This document shows positions 1 to 9,185 of a stretch of 64,000 bases of DNA, one piece after another (position 1 is the stretch's first letter; each line of letters begins with the position of its first letter). Under the pieces are notes generated by a model. The model ran no database searches, had not been told where the DNA came from, and saw only the letters and a list, made by a program, of their open reading frames with translations. The DNA lies in NCBI RefSeq assembly GCF_014197855.1, contig NZ_JACIGJ010000010.1, forward strand, positions 1 through 64,000. Reading direction: 5' to 3'. The translations under genes were made by a program, and so were the position numbers. Source of the DNA: Roseospira marina. GTDB taxonomy: Bacteria > Pseudomonadota > Alphaproteobacteria > Rhodospirillales > Rhodospirillaceae.

Positions 1-108
1 CAAAATTCGCTTGCCATGATCCAAACCCTGCCGTTTCTTCCCTTGAATCACGGCAGGTGCAATATCTCAATACCTTAATTGAGTTTTGACCCTAAGGGCG
101 AGCGTGGT

Positions 109-441
109 TTATTCGGTCGCCGGAGCGGCCGGCGTCGGCCCCCAGGCGGTGGCCAGATAGTCGAGCAGAACGCGGCGCTCGTCCGTGTTGGGGTGCGTGT
201 CGTAGGCCTCGCTCATGCGGCGCACCTCCGACGCCCAGGCGGCCCGGTCCCGCCGTTGCTCCGTCAGCAGCATCCACCCCGCGCCATCCGGCAAGGGCGG
301 ATGACACCGGACGCAATGCTCCGCGATGATGCGGCGGGGCTCACCATCCGAAGCCTCCGCCGCGTGCGCCCCAATGGGAAGGACGGCCATCACAAGGACG
401 GCCGCCACACCCAGGGCAGGCTGAAGACGCCCGGGGATCAT
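109..441 (-). CDS. Small exported mono-haem c-type cytochrome
   Basis: A 110-residue protein with a hydrophobic signal peptide (about residues 5-28, ending in an AHA-A type cleavage site) and one haem-attachment motif, CVRCH, at residues 43-47. The remainder is a short helical cytochrome fold ending in the usual ERRVLLDYLA-like C-terminal helix. This resembles the small electron-transfer cytochromes that accompany periplasmic oxidoreductases such as SorB, but the partner enzyme is not evident. It starts 7 bases after the PhoD-type phosphatase gene, so the two are almost certainly one transcript. Haem would be attached in the periplasm, consistent with the ccm cluster at 35-42 kb. The axial methionine is not certain; the MSEAY stretch is a candidate. 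Confidence 0.75.
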   Translation of the reverse strand: MIPGRLQPALGVAAVLVMAVLPIGAHAAEASDGEPRRIIAEHCVRCHPPLPDGAGWMLLTEQRRDRAAWASEVRRMSEAYDTHPNTDERRVLLDYLATAWGPTPAAPATE

Positions 442-448
442 GCGATCC

Positions 449-1972
449 TCAGGACTCGGGGGTCAGGGTCACGGTGTGCAGCGTCTCCCCCGCCAGATCC
501 TTGAGCTGGACCGACATCATCCCGTCGGCGGCGATGTCGATCTGGCCGAAGAACTGCAGGCCGGCCGATGGCGGCAGGTTGGCCATGCCCCCCTCCGGCG
601 CCTTCTCGTAGTCGACGGTGATGCCGAACGTGCCGTCCTTGTCGTTGGGGCCGAAGGTGCCAGCGTTGAGCGGGCCGGACACGAACTCCCAGAAGCCCTT
701 GAAGTCTGGATACGCGGCCTTTTCCGGGTCGTAGTAGTGCGCCGCCGTGTAGTGCACATCGGCGGTCAGCCAGACCACGTTGGCGATATCCTCCGCCTTG
801 ATGAAGTGCAGCAGGTCGGCCATTTCCAGCTCGCGGCCCTTCGGCGCCCCATCGTCGGCGTTGGCGAGGTTCTCGAAGTGGTCGCCGTCGCGCACCACCA
901 AACCGATCGGCATGTCGGAGGCGATGACCTTCCACGTTGCGGTGGAGGTCTTCAGTTCGCGCTTCAGCCACGCCACCTGGTCGGCGCCGAGGAACGCAGT
1001 GGCGTCGGACGCGGTCTCCTGAAGGTTCGCGGAGTTCGGGCCACGATAGGTGCGCATATCGATGAAGAAGACGTCCAGCAGCGGACCATACGAAAGCGTG
1101 CGATAGATCCGCTCGGTGGTCGCGTCGATGCGGCTCGGCGTGTACTCGGCGAACGCCTGCTTGGCGCGGGCGGACAGCAGGGCGACGCTCTTGACCGTAT
1201 AGCGGTCGTCCGCCAGCACCTCCTGTGGGTACCAGTTGTTCAGCGTCTCGTGGTCGTCCCACTGCGCGAAGATGGGCACCGCCGCGTTGAAGGCGCGCAC
1301 GTTCGCGTCCATCATATTGTAGCGGTAGGCGCCGCGGAACTCGTCCAGCGTCTCGGCGACCTTTTCCTTCTCCAGAATCGTCACGTTGGTCCAGGTGGTG
1401 CCGTCGGGCAACGCCACCTCGGCCTTGATCGGGCCGTCGGCGTAGATGTAGTCACCGGAGTGAATGAAGAAATCGGGCTCGACTTGGCGCATCGTCTCGT
1501 AAATACGCATGCCGCCCCAGGCTTCGTTGATGCCCCAACCCTGGCCGGCGGTGTCACCCGACCACACAAACCGCACCGGCGCGCGATCGGTGGGCGCGGT
1601 CTTGAATGCCCCCTCCACCGGCGCGCTTTCCACTGTCTGGTCCGCCAAGTCCTGGAAGATGACGCGGTAGTGGATCGTCTGACCGGCCGGGAGGCCCTCC
1701 AGGACCATCTTCGCGGTCAGGTCGCTGGTCTCCAGCGCGGCCGGACCGACCACGCGGGTCGCGTCGGCGAAGTCCGCGTCGGTGCACCATTCCACGATCA
1801 TCCGCGCCTCGCGGTCGGCGCGCCCCCAGATGACGGCGGAGTCGGCGGTCACATCACCGCTCTGCACCCCATAGGGCTGGGTGGGGACATCGGTGGCGCG
1901 GACCGGCGACGCGACGGCCAACGCGAGCGCGACGGCGGTCGAGGCCAGCCCGAAACGGATCGAAAAGATCAC
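449..1972 (-). CDS. phoD: PhoD-family alkaline phosphatase/phosphodiesterase
   Basis: 507 residues with a signal peptide (about 1-26), an Ig-like PhoD N-terminal domain (about 33-128) and a metallophosphatase domain (about 133-480). Expected metal ligands are visible: SGDTAG near residue 140, HSGDYIYADG near 172, WDDHETLNNW at 238-247, DMRTYR near 306 and ADVHYTAAHYY near 405. PhoD enzymes hydrolyse phosphomonoesters and diesters outside the cytoplasm using Fe/Ca. The start is GTG, chosen because GGAGGAA lies just upstream and the signal peptide begins at once. I see no convincing Pho box upstream, so phosphate control is not shown by the sequence. It heads a two-gene transcript with the small cytochrome. 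Confidence 0.88.
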   Translation of the reverse strand: MIFSIRFGLASTAVALALAVASPVRATDVPTQPYGVQSGDVTADSAVIWGRADREARMIVEWCTDADFADATRVVGPAALETSDLTAKMVLEGLPAGQTIHYRVIFQDLADQTVESAPVEGAFKTAPTDRAPVRFVWSGDTAGQGWGINEAWGGMRIYETMRQVEPDFFIHSGDYIYADGPIKAEVALPDGTTWTNVTILEKEKVAETLDEFRGAYRYNMMDANVRAFNAAVPIFAQWDDHETLNNWYPQEVLADDRYTVKSVALLSARAKQAFAEYTPSRIDATTERIYRTLSYGPLLDVFFIDMRTYRGPNSANLQETASDATAFLGADQVAWLKRELKTSTATWKVIASDMPIGLVVRDGDHFENLANADDGAPKGRELEMADLLHFIKAEDIANVVWLTADVHYTAAHYYDPEKAAYPDFKGFWEFVSGPLNAGTFGPNDKDGTFGITVDYEKAPEGGMANLPPSAGLQFFGQIDIAADGMMSVQLKDLAGETLHTVTLTPES

Positions 1973-2154
1973 GGCGGTTCCTCCAGGAGCACGACATGGA
2001 CGGGCAGCGCGAGCGGCCCCGTCGTCCCGGAGCTGTCCCGCAGGGTTCCCAGTTTAGGATCCCTGCGTTGCGGCCCCGTGACCGGTCGTTGAACTTGCCG
2101 TGAATCCTGAAACCGTGAAGGGGATCGCCGAAGGCGTGCGACCGGCGGCGGCCG

Positions 2155-3219
2155 TCAGCTCAGCAACGCCATCATCGGCGCCGAATCCTCGATCTTGGTG
2201 ATGTTGTCGAGGCCCTGGCGGATGTCGGACATGATGAACTCCGAGCGCTTGACCGGGCCGCCGGTGGTAGGCTTCGGGAACAGCCGAATCCACGCATTCA
2301 TCTTCACCGTCAGGCCGCACAGCACGCCGCCGATGGTGACGTGGTAGGCCTGAATCAGCTCCTTGACCTTCTGGAACCGGTCGGCGGAGATGTCCTCCCA
2401 CATGGCCTTGGTCGAGCGTTCGAAGTTTTCGAACCGGCCGGTGATGGCGGCCGTCAGCTCGTTTATGGTGTTTTCGATCATGTCGCAGTTGCGCAGCAGG
2501 TTCTGGTCCTGGCGCAACTGGTAGTTCTTGCGGATGTCGTACATGGAGGCCAGGAATACATCGAGCAGCGGCGTCAGCCGATCCAGGCACTGCTTGTAGT
2601 ACGACAGCGACAGGAAGATGTCGCCGTAATCTTCCAGGAAGGTCGGCACCTCAAGGATTTCGATGCCCAGGGCATCGGCCATCTGTTGCAGACGCTGGCG
2701 CGCGCGCTTGATATCCGGGTCGCGGAACAGGCCGACGACGTCCTCGAACCGCTCCACCTGGACGTCTTCCCCACCGTAGATCTCGGCGATCAGCGGGCGG
2801 GTGAACTGCGTCATGTAGTGGGTCAGTTCCTGGTTCTTTTCCGGCGAGAGCTGAAGGTCGGCGGCGTTGGCCAGCGGCACACCGATCTTGCGCAGCATGA
2901 TCCGCAGCGAAAACACGTCATAGCTGTGCAGGGTGGAAAGCTTGCGGATAATGACGTGGTCGGGATGGACCTCGTCCGTCGGCCAGTTCAGGAGCTTGGG
3001 CAGGTCCGAAATCTCGATCTGGCCGCTGCCGGTCTGCACATCCGAGAACAACTCAATCACGCTGCGAAGCTGCGCGTTCTTGATCATCCGCGCCTGACGC
3101 AGCGCGGGCGTCTTCAGCGGAATGAAGGACAGGGGCAGGGTGAACAGGGAGTCCATGTCCCCGTCCTCGATGGGATTGAGGCCTTTCGGCTCGGCTTCAT
3201 AGCCCCCCGAGACCGTCAT
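2155..3219 (-). CDS. Conserved-looking cytoplasmic protein of unknown function
   Basis: 354 residues starting at an ATG preceded by GGGAGAG. I do not recognise the family. There is no signal peptide; one moderately hydrophobic stretch (about residues 285-305) is too interrupted by charge to be a clear membrane helix. The rest is predicted mostly helical, with many Leu/Ile heptad-like runs (about 90-130, 170-215, 225-275), suggesting a helical bundle or coiled-coil scaffold. Codon use is like its neighbours, so it looks like an established gene. It is monocistronic: 182 bases separate it from phoD downstream, and pckG upstream ends in its own terminator. No catalytic motif is apparent. Confidence 0.7.
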   Translation of the reverse strand: MTVSGGYEAEPKGLNPIEDGDMDSLFTLPLSFIPLKTPALRQARMIKNAQLRSVIELFSDVQTGSGQIEISDLPKLLNWPTDEVHPDHVIIRKLSTLHSYDVFSLRIMLRKIGVPLANAADLQLSPEKNQELTHYMTQFTRPLIAEIYGGEDVQVERFEDVVGLFRDPDIKRARQRLQQMADALGIEILEVPTFLEDYGDIFLSLSYYKQCLDRLTPLLDVFLASMYDIRKNYQLRQDQNLLRNCDMIENTINELTAAITGRFENFERSTKAMWEDISADRFQKVKELIQAYHVTIGGVLCGLTVKMNAWIRLFPKPTTGGPVKRSEFIMSDIRQGLDNITKIEDSAPMMALLS

Positions 3220-3577
3220 GGGTTCACTCTCCCCTATTTGGCAACATTCTGTACGGCGTCATGGTACCGGGTTCAGCCCCCGGTGCCCATGGGAAACCGA
3301 CGCCCTGGACTATGGGTATACAGGAGGATACGGGCTTGGGGTGCCCATCGACGGCGTTCCCACGCGGGAGTCGGCCGCTTCGGGACGGCGCGAGAGGGGG
3401 ACGCCGGAAAGCACGTCCTCCCAAAAAACACCCCCGCCGGACGGACATCCGACGGGGGCGTGGTCTTGTCGGCGCGGCGTGGTCGCCACCCCATCTCCCC
3501 ACCGATAGGGCAAGGGCTCCGGATCAGCCCGCCGCGAACATACGACGGCTTATGCCGACGTGATTACGCCGAGGTGA
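3220..3577. other. Intergenic region between pckG and the 354-residue protein gene
   Basis: 358 bases with no credible gene. It holds the pckG terminator (described separately) and presumably the promoter of the minus-strand gene starting at 3219, but I could not pick a convincing -35/-10 pair. Several short frames open here on both strands, all proline/arginine-rich and without ribosome binding sites. Confidence 0.6.
3423..3458 (-). terminator. Rho-independent terminator of pckG
   Basis: Read on the minus strand, an 11-position GC-rich stem with one mismatch and a 6-base loop (arms at 3448-3458 and 3431-3441) is followed two bases later by a run of six T. It lies about 120 bases past the pckG stop codon, in the correct orientation for that gene. 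Confidence 0.85.
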
Positions 3578-5410
3578 TTACGCCGACTTGGGCAGTTCCC
3601 AGACCTCCGGCGCACTTTCCAGCTCGGCCAGCATCAGGTCGCGCATGGAGGCGATTTCCTTCGGAAGGCGATCGCCGAACTTATCGAACAGATCGGCCTG
3701 GGTCTGCACCTCGCGCAGAGCCTTTTCCTTCTCCACGGTCATGATGCGGTTGTAGAGCGCCTGGTCGAAGGTCAGACCGTTCCAGTTGATGTCCGTGTAG
3801 GCCGGCACGTTGCCGAGCGGGCTTTCCACGGCATGGGCGCGGCCCTTGACACGGTCCACGATCCACTCCAGCGCGCGCATGTTGTCGCCGAAGCCCGGCC
3901 AGATGAACTTGCCGTTCTCGTCCTTGCGGAACCAGTTGACCCGGTAGATGTGCGGCAGGTTTCCGGCCAGCTTGTGACCCAGGGTCAGCCAGTGCTGCCA
4001 GTAGTCGGCCATGTTGTAGCCGCAGAACGGCAGCATGGCGAACGGATCACGCCGCAGGTCGCCCGGCTTGCCCTCGGCAGCGGCCGTCATCTCGGAGCCC
4101 ATGGTGGCGGCGAGGTAGACGCCGTGGGTCCAGTCCTTGGCCTCGAACACCAGCGGGAAGTTGGAGGCCACGCGCCCCCCGAACAGGAACGCCTCGACCG
4201 GCACGCCGGCGGGGTCCTCCCAGGCCTCGTCCAGGGACGGGCACTGGCTGAGCGGCGCGGTGAAGCGGGCGTTCGGGTGCGCCGCCGGACGACCGCAGCC
4301 CGGGGTCCAGTCCTGGCCCTTCCAATCGATCAGGTGCGCCGGCGCCTCGTCGGTCATGCCTTCCCACCACACGTCCCCGTCGTCGGTCAGCGCGACGTTG
4401 GTGAAGATGCAGTTGGAGTGCAGCGACTCCATGGCGTTCGGGTTGGACTTCATGGACGTGCCCGGCGCCACGCCGAAGAAGCCGTATTCCGGGTTGATCG
4501 CGCGCAGGCGACCCTCGGCGTCCGGCTTGATCCAGGCGATGTCGTCGCCAACGGTCGTGACCTCCCAGCCCTCGTAGCCCTTGGGCGGGATCAGCATGGC
4601 GAAGTTGGTCTTGCCGCAGGCGCTGGGGAAGGCGCCGCAGACGTAGGTCTTCTCGCCGCGCGGGTTCTTCACGCCCAGGATGAGCATGTGCTCGGCCATC
4701 CAGCCCTCGTCGCGGGCCTTCACCGAGGCGATGCGCAGCGCGAAGCACTTCTTGCCCAGCAGAGCGTTGCCGCCGTAGCCGGACCCGAAGGACCAGATCT
4801 CGCGCGTCTCCGGATAGTGCACGATGTACTTGGTGTCGTTGCAGGGCCAGGCCACGTCCTGGACCCCGTCGGCCAGCGGCATGCCGACCGAGTGGACGCA
4901 GGGGATGAACTCGCCGTCATCGCCCAGCACGTCCAGCGCGGCCTGCCCCATGCGGGTCATGATGCGCATGTTGGTCGCGACGTAGGCGGAGTCGGAAATC
5001 TCCACGCCGATCTCCGAAATATCAGAGCCGAGCGGCCCCATGGAGAACGGAATCACGTACATGGTGCGGCCGCGCATACAGCCGTCGAACAGGCCGTTCA
5101 GCGTGGAGCGCATCTCGGCCGGAGCCATCCAGTTGTTGGTCGGCCCGGCGTCTTCCTTGGTTTCCGAACAGATGAAGGTCCGGCTTTCGACGCGGGCGAC
5201 GTCGCTGGGGTCGGAGCGGCAGAGGAAGCTGTTGCCGCGCTTTTCCGGATTCAGGCGGATGTACGAGCCGCCCTCGACCAGAAGGGCGCACAGGCGATCA
5301 TATTCTTCCTGGCTGCCGTCGCACCATTCAATGCGGTCCGGCTTGGTCAGGGCGGCGATTTCGTCCACCCAGGCGAGCAGCTTGGCGTGTTTTGTCGGGG
5401 CACCGGTCAT
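3578..5410 (-). CDS. pckG: Phosphoenolpyruvate carboxykinase (GTP)
   Basis: 610 residues, the usual length for the GTP-dependent PEPCK class. It converts oxaloacetate plus GTP to PEP, CO2 and GDP, the first committed step of gluconeogenesis from TCA intermediates. The active-site kinase loop with the reactive cysteine, [11 protein letters not shown], is at about residues 260-270, followed by the family blocks around ddIAWik, PGTS and FLFGGRV. The start is well placed: GGGAGGTGAC precedes the ATG by a normal spacing. The gene is monocistronic with its own terminator. The GTP enzyme, rather than the ATP enzyme common in many alphaproteobacteria, is a useful lineage marker. It fits with dctPQM and gltA in this window as part of organic-acid metabolism. 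Confidence 0.96.
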   Translation of the reverse strand: MTGAPTKHAKLLAWVDEIAALTKPDRIEWCDGSQEEYDRLCALLVEGGSYIRLNPEKRGNSFLCRSDPSDVARVESRTFICSETKEDAGPTNNWMAPAEMRSTLNGLFDGCMRGRTMYVIPFSMGPLGSDISEIGVEISDSAYVATNMRIMTRMGQAALDVLGDDGEFIPCVHSVGMPLADGVQDVAWPCNDTKYIVHYPETREIWSFGSGYGGNALLGKKCFALRIASVKARDEGWMAEHMLILGVKNPRGEKTYVCGAFPSACGKTNFAMLIPPKGYEGWEVTTVGDDIAWIKPDAEGRLRAINPEYGFFGVAPGTSMKSNPNAMESLHSNCIFTNVALTDDGDVWWEGMTDEAPAHLIDWKGQDWTPGCGRPAAHPNARFTAPLSQCPSLDEAWEDPAGVPVEAFLFGGRVASNFPLVFEAKDWTHGVYLAATMGSEMTAAAEGKPGDLRRDPFAMLPFCGYNMADYWQHWLTLGHKLAGNLPHIYRVNWFRKDENGKFIWPGFGDNMRALEWIVDRVKGRAHAVESPLGNVPAYTDINWNGLTFDQALYNRIMTVEKEKALREVQTQADLFDKFGDRLPKEIASMRDLMLAELESAPEVWELPKSA

Positions 5411-5555
5411 CTCGTCACCTCCCGTTGGTGCATAAGATCATGCAAGTTCGAAGCATACTGAGCAAAAGGGTAATCAGATCCGGCCGGCCGAACAACAGGA
5501 TCAGGCCTGTTTTGGGCGCAGACCGGCGGCGGACGACGGCGCCGCGACGGCGGGG

Positions 5556-6311
5556 TCACGGCGCACCGTCCAGGATGGTATCGAGAGCGGCATCCAGAGC
5601 CTCCGGTCCGTCCAGTGGACCGGGAAAGGCCACCCGGTACGCCGGAGCGGCGGAGTCCGGATCAGACGCGGATTCGGGACAGAGATCGAGCCCGTCCGCG
5701 TCAAGCGCCACGGCACGCACCGCGCGCCCCCGACAAAGGCGCGCCAGATCGCGGCCGCGGGTTTCGTTCAGCCGCGCGCAGGCGTCGGCTTCGGCGGCTG
5801 AAAACGCCGCCGCGATGGCCGGCGGCACCCGATAGGCGGCCGGATCGTCGATCTGGTAGGCGACTCCGAACCCCTCGACAACGTGGACCCGGTCCACGGC
5901 CAGCCGGTACATGGCGAAATCGGCAAACGCCGCATAGCGCGCGGCGGCGGGGTGACGGGCCAGGAAGCGCCCGCGAGACGCCGGCTCTGGGTCGGCGTGA
6001 AGCCGGCCGACCAGGGTGACTCGCGCGTCCTCCTGCGGGTTCGCATGCGGCACCGTGGAGTCGGTGATCAGCAGGGCGGAGCGGGAGTCGGCGATCACGT
6101 TACGGGTGTGCTCGGCCAAGGAGGACAACAGCAGAAGCGGGGCACCCGCTCCGTTCGTCGCAAGGGTCACGAGAGACGCAAACGGAGCGCCCCCTTCCGG
6201 TTCAAGTCCCGCCCCGATCGTGGACAGGGCCGCCCGATCGGCGCCCCGCACCAAACGGCGCGCGGCGTGGGACCGGGAGAATTCAGGACGGGGGGCACTC
6301 GGGTCCGACAT
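5556..6311 (-). CDS. HugZ-like pyridoxamine-phosphate-oxidase-fold protein
   Basis: 251 residues from the ATG at 6311; the frame runs on upstream for 33 codons, but those residues are not family-like. The N-terminal half (about residues 10-150) has the split-barrel fold pattern of FMN-binding PNPOx-like proteins: ALSTIG, PFASLVTLATNGAGAPLLLLS, LAEHTRN, ALLITD and ARVTLVGRL. The C-terminal portion (about 165-251) matches the DUF2470-type tail found in HugZ/heme-utilisation and glutamyl-tRNA-reductase-binding relatives. Members bind flavin or haem. Haem degradation is possible but unproved, since no haem-uptake genes are nearby. It stands alone between pckG and the divergent copper chaperone gene. 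Confidence 0.78.
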   Translation of the reverse strand: MSDPSAPRPEFSRSHAARRLVRGADRAALSTIGAGLEPEGGAPFASLVTLATNGAGAPLLLLSSLAEHTRNVIADSRSALLITDSTVPHANPQEDARVTLVGRLHADPEPASRGRFLARHPAAARYAAFADFAMYRLAVDRVHVVEGFGVAYQIDDPAAYRVPPAIAAAFSAAEADACARLNETRGRDLARLCRGRAVRAVALDADGLDLCPESASDPDSAAPAYRVAFPGPLDGPEALDAALDTILDGAP

Positions 6312-6504
6312 GGCGGCGCAGTCTGCCCTTTTTGTGCGAGAGGGTCCAGAGCGATTAAGCGATTGCATCATATGCGTTTGGCGCATGATTCCGTGCCCGC
6401 AACGACGCATCTGTCTTGCCCTGGTCCGGCCGCAACAGCATGTTTGAAGCTCCCGGAGGTCCCGCGACGCCCGGGGATCCCGTCACAGCAAAGGAACTCG
6501 GCCC

Positions 6505-7059
6505 ATGGCTGTCCGCCCGTCTCCGTTCGCCGTCCTGTCAGCCTTGCCCCTGGCGCTCGCAATCGCCGCCGCTCCCCTGACCGCCGCCACACCGGCCCAG
6601 GCTGCCGCCGTGACCCCTGAAGCCATCGTTGGCGACCTGACGGTCACCGACGCTTGGGCCCGTGCGTCCGCCGGCATGGCGCGCGCCGGCGCGGCCTTCG
6701 TCACCATCCGCAACGACGGCGCCGCCGACCGGCTGATCGCGGCGGATGCCGATGTCTCCCGCGTCGTGGAACTGCACACCCACATCATGGATGGCGACGT
6801 CATGCGCATGCGCAAGGTGGACGCCATCGACGTGCCGGGTGGGGAAACCACCACGCTGCAACCGGGTGGTTTGCATGTCATGTTGATCGACCTGCATGCC
6901 CCGCTCGCCGAGGGCCAGACGTTTCCGCTGTCGCTGACGTTCGAACAGGCCGGGACGGTCGATGTTCAGGTGACGGTCACCGGCGTTGGTGCCATGGGGG
7001 CCGACGGGCATGGCGGACCGGAGGGGGGCGACATGACCCACGACGCCCCGATGGACTGA
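6505..7059 (+). CDS. Periplasmic copper chaperone PCu(A)C
   Basis: 184 residues with a clear signal peptide (about 1-36) and a PCu(A)C/DUF461 domain (about 46-160). Copper ligands are visible as the family pattern: H in VELHTHIMDGDVMRMR (about 90-105), then the GGLHVM block (about 121-126). The family delivers Cu(I) to the CuA site of cytochrome c oxidase, usually with SCO1, which is present at 42 kb. The C-terminus adds a short His/Met/Asp/Gly-rich tail that could bind further copper. The ATG is the first residue of an intact signal peptide. Divergent from the HugZ-like gene and followed by a convergent BolA gene. Confidence 0.9.
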   Translation: MAVRPSPFAVLSALPLALAIAAAPLTAATPAQAAAVTPEAIVGDLTVTDAWARASAGMARAGAAFVTIRNDGAADRLIAADADVSRVVELHTHIMDGDVMRMRKVDAIDVPGGETTTLQPGGLHVMLIDLHAPLAEGQTFPLSLTFEQAGTVDVQVTVTGVGAMGADGHGGPEGGDMTHDAPMD

Positions 7060-7126
7060 GGAGGCGGTCGGCCGGCTGGTCCGGAGGGCGCGTTGTCCCT
7101 CCGGCCGGCGTGGGGTCCCGCCCAGG

Positions 7127-7360
7127 TTAGTCCGGCGCCTTGGTCTGGAGCGCCAGGGCGTGCAGCTCGCCGCCGACCTTGCCCTTGAGCGCGGCATAGA
7201 CCATCTGGTGCTGCTGCACGCGCGTCTTGCCCCGAAAGGCCTCCGCGACGATGTTGGCGGCGTAGTGGTCGCCGTCCCCCTGGAAGTCGTCGATCTCCAC
7301 CTGAGCGTCGGGGAACGCTTCCACGATCATGCTCTTCAGGGTACCGGCGTCCATGGCCAT
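7127..7360 (-). CDS. BolA/IbaG family protein
   Basis: 77 residues covering a single BolA domain: the ETF-type start helix, the GDHYAANIVAEAF strand and the HQMVYAALKGKV helix, typical of the short IbaG/BolA2 branch. There is no invariant cysteine; the His in GDHY and the C-terminal His are likely [2Fe-2S] ligands when complexed with a monothiol glutaredoxin. It lies 118 bases downstream of mlaF on the same strand, an arrangement that echoes the mla-ibaG neighbourhood of gammaproteobacteria. Either of two nearby ATGs (7360 or 7354) could be the start. Confidence 0.88.
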   Translation of the reverse strand: MAMDAGTLKSMIVEAFPDAQVEIDDFQGDGDHYAANIVAEAFRGKTRVQQHQMVYAALKGKVGGELHALALQTKAPD

Positions 7361-7478
7361 GGTCGGGGGTGCTCCTCAATGGGGTGTGGGGTGAAGCCTG
7401 GGTCACACCCTATCCAATCCCCGGCCATCCCGCCAGCCTATCCCGTCACCGTTGTGCGCTGCCGTCAGCCGGCCGCCA

Positions 7479-8282
7479 TCATCCGGCTTGGGCCTCCGCC
7501 TCTTCGGTGATGGGACCGTCGGCGCGCCCATGGACGAACTGGTCCACGTGCGCGTTGCCGCTGTCGAACACCTCCTTGGCGGCGCCGACCCAGATGAGCC
7601 GCCCCTTGTAGAGCATGGCGATGCGGTCGCCGATCTTGGTGGCGCTGGCCATGTCGTGGGTAATCGACAGCGCAGTGGCGCCCAGCTCCTTGGTCGTCGC
7701 CACGATCAGGTCGTTGATGACGTCGGCCATGATCGGATCCAGACCGGTCGTGGGCTCGTCGAAGAACACGATGTCGGGTTGCGCGGCGATGGCCCGGGCC
7801 AGACCGACGCGCTTCTGCATGCCGCCGGACAGCTCCGCCGGGTATAGATCGGCAACCCGGCGGCGCAGCCCGACCTGGTCCAGACAGTCCATGGCGCGGG
7901 CACGCGCCGCGAAACGGCTGGTCTGCCGGCCCTGGATCAGGCCGAAGGCCACGTTCTCCCACACCGGAAGGCTGTCGAACAGCGCCGCGCCCTGGAACAG
8001 CATGCCGATGTGCGCGTTGACACGGTCACGGGCGCGCCCGGTCAGGCCGACGGTCTCGGCGCCGTCGACCTCGATGGAGCCGGAGTCCGGCCGCAGCAGA
8101 CCCAGCACGCACTTCAGCAGCACGGACTTGCCGGTGCCCGAGCCACCGATCACCACCATCGACTCCCCAGCGGCGATATCCAAGCCGATGCCGTCGAGCA
8201 CGACGTTGGCCCCGAACCGCTTGCGGACATCGCGCAGGCGGAGTTTCGGCGCATCGGGGTCGGAGGCATTGGGTCCGTTCAT
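7479..8282 (-). CDS. mlaF: MlaF-type phospholipid ABC transporter ATPase
   Basis: 267 residues with a complete ABC ATPase: Walker A GGSGTGKS near residue 45, Q-loop in MLFQGAALF, signature LSGGMQKR near 146, Walker B IVFFDEPTTGLDP near 165 and an H-loop in SITHDM. The MlaF/Ttg2A subfamily powers retrograde or anterograde phospholipid transport across the envelope with MlaE and an MCE-domain protein. It directly follows mlaE with a 67-base gap on the same strand. No mlaD (MCE) gene is in the window; it must be elsewhere. Confidence 0.92.
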   Translation of the reverse strand: MNGPNASDPDAPKLRLRDVRKRFGANVVLDGIGLDIAAGESMVVIGGSGTGKSVLLKCVLGLLRPDSGSIEVDGAETVGLTGRARDRVNAHIGMLFQGAALFDSLPVWENVAFGLIQGRQTSRFAARARAMDCLDQVGLRRRVADLYPAELSGGMQKRVGLARAIAAQPDIVFFDEPTTGLDPIMADVINDLIVATTKELGATALSITHDMASATKIGDRIAMLYKGRLIWVGAAKEVFDSGNAHVDQFVHGRADGPITEEAEAQAG

Positions 8283-8349
8283 GGTCCGTCCGTCCGTGGT
8301 TCACACCGGCGCCGCCGGTGCGGCCGTCCTTTGCCCGGCGACACGCCCC

Positions 8350-9123
8350 TTACTGGGCGAAGAAAAGCTCGGTGATCATGTAGTTCAGGATCAGGATCAG
8401 GATCGAGGCGCTGACCACCGCGTTGGTCGTCGCCGCGCCCACACCCTGCGCGCCACCCCGCGAATGGTAGCCGTGGTAGCAGCCCATCAGCGCGATGACG
8501 AAACCGAACACAGCCGCCTTGATGAGGCCGGAGACGACGTCCAGAACCTGCAGGAACTCGGCGGTTCGCGCGATGTAGGTGGCGGGGTTGAAGCCCAGCT
8601 TGGTCGTGCCGATCACATAGCCGCCGAACACGCCGATGATGTCGCCCACCAGCACCAGCAGCGGCAGCATGGTCACGCCAGCGATCAGGCGCGGCGCCAC
8701 CAGGTACTTGAACGGGTTGGTCGACAACGTCGACAGGGCGTCGATCTGCTCGGTCACCCGCATGGTGCCGATCTCGGCGGCCATGGCCGCGCCGATGCGC
8801 CCGGCGACCATCAGGCCCGCCAGCACCGGCCCCAACTCGCGGGTCAGGGAGATCACCACCACCGTGGCCACCGCGCCCTCGGCCGAAAAGCGGGCGAAGC
8901 CGGTGTGGCTTTGCAGCGCCAGCACCATCCCGGAGAACAGGGTGGTCAGCCCGACCACGGGCAGCGAGTAGTACCCGATCTCCACCATCTGACGGGCGAT
9001 CAAACGCGGATAGAACGGCGGCCGCACCATGTGGCTGACGGCGCGCCCCGTGAAGATGGAAAAGCGCCCGACCTGGAGCACGAACGCCAGAAACACACGC
9101 CCCACGATGGCCAGAAAGTTCAC
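8350..9123 (-). CDS. mlaE: MlaE-type phospholipid ABC transporter permease
   Basis: 257 residues from a GTG at 9123, preceded by AAAGGACAGG at good spacing; the frame is open upstream for 14 non-conserved codons. It shows the MlaE permease pattern: an amphipathic N-terminal helix (FLAIVGRVFLAF), a long helix with VEIGYYSLPVVGLTTLFSGMVLALQ, the ELGPVLAGLMVAGRIGAAMAAEIGTM block (about 99-124) and MRVTEQIDAL. Five or so membrane helices. Partner of the downstream mlaF; alr sits 62 bases upstream and may be co-transcribed. Confidence 0.92.
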   Translation of the reverse strand: MNFLAIVGRVFLAFVLQVGRFSIFTGRAVSHMVRPPFYPRLIARQMVEIGYYSLPVVGLTTLFSGMVLALQSHTGFARFSAEGAVATVVVISLTRELGPVLAGLMVAGRIGAAMAAEIGTMRVTEQIDALSTLSTNPFKYLVAPRLIAGVTMLPLLVLVGDIIGVFGGYVIGTTKLGFNPATYIARTAEFLQVLDVVSGLIKAAVFGFVIALMGCYHGYHSRGGAQGVGAATTNAVVSASILILILNYMITELFFAQ

Positions 9124-9185
9124 GCCGTCCTGTCCTTTCCGTCCCCGTCCACGCTCCCCCCCCACGCAGCCGCCCTCCGGCCGGT

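Noticed and set aside
27-57. 8-base inverted repeat near the left edge, possibly a terminator for the cytochrome gene
   Set aside because: The stem is perfect but the loop is 15 bases and only a GTTTGG follows on the minus strand, so it does not meet the usual pattern; chance is likely.
6190-6215. GGTTCAAGTCC, a tRNA T-arm-like string
   Set aside because: It lies inside the HugZ-like coding sequence and has no matching acceptor or anticodon stems around it.
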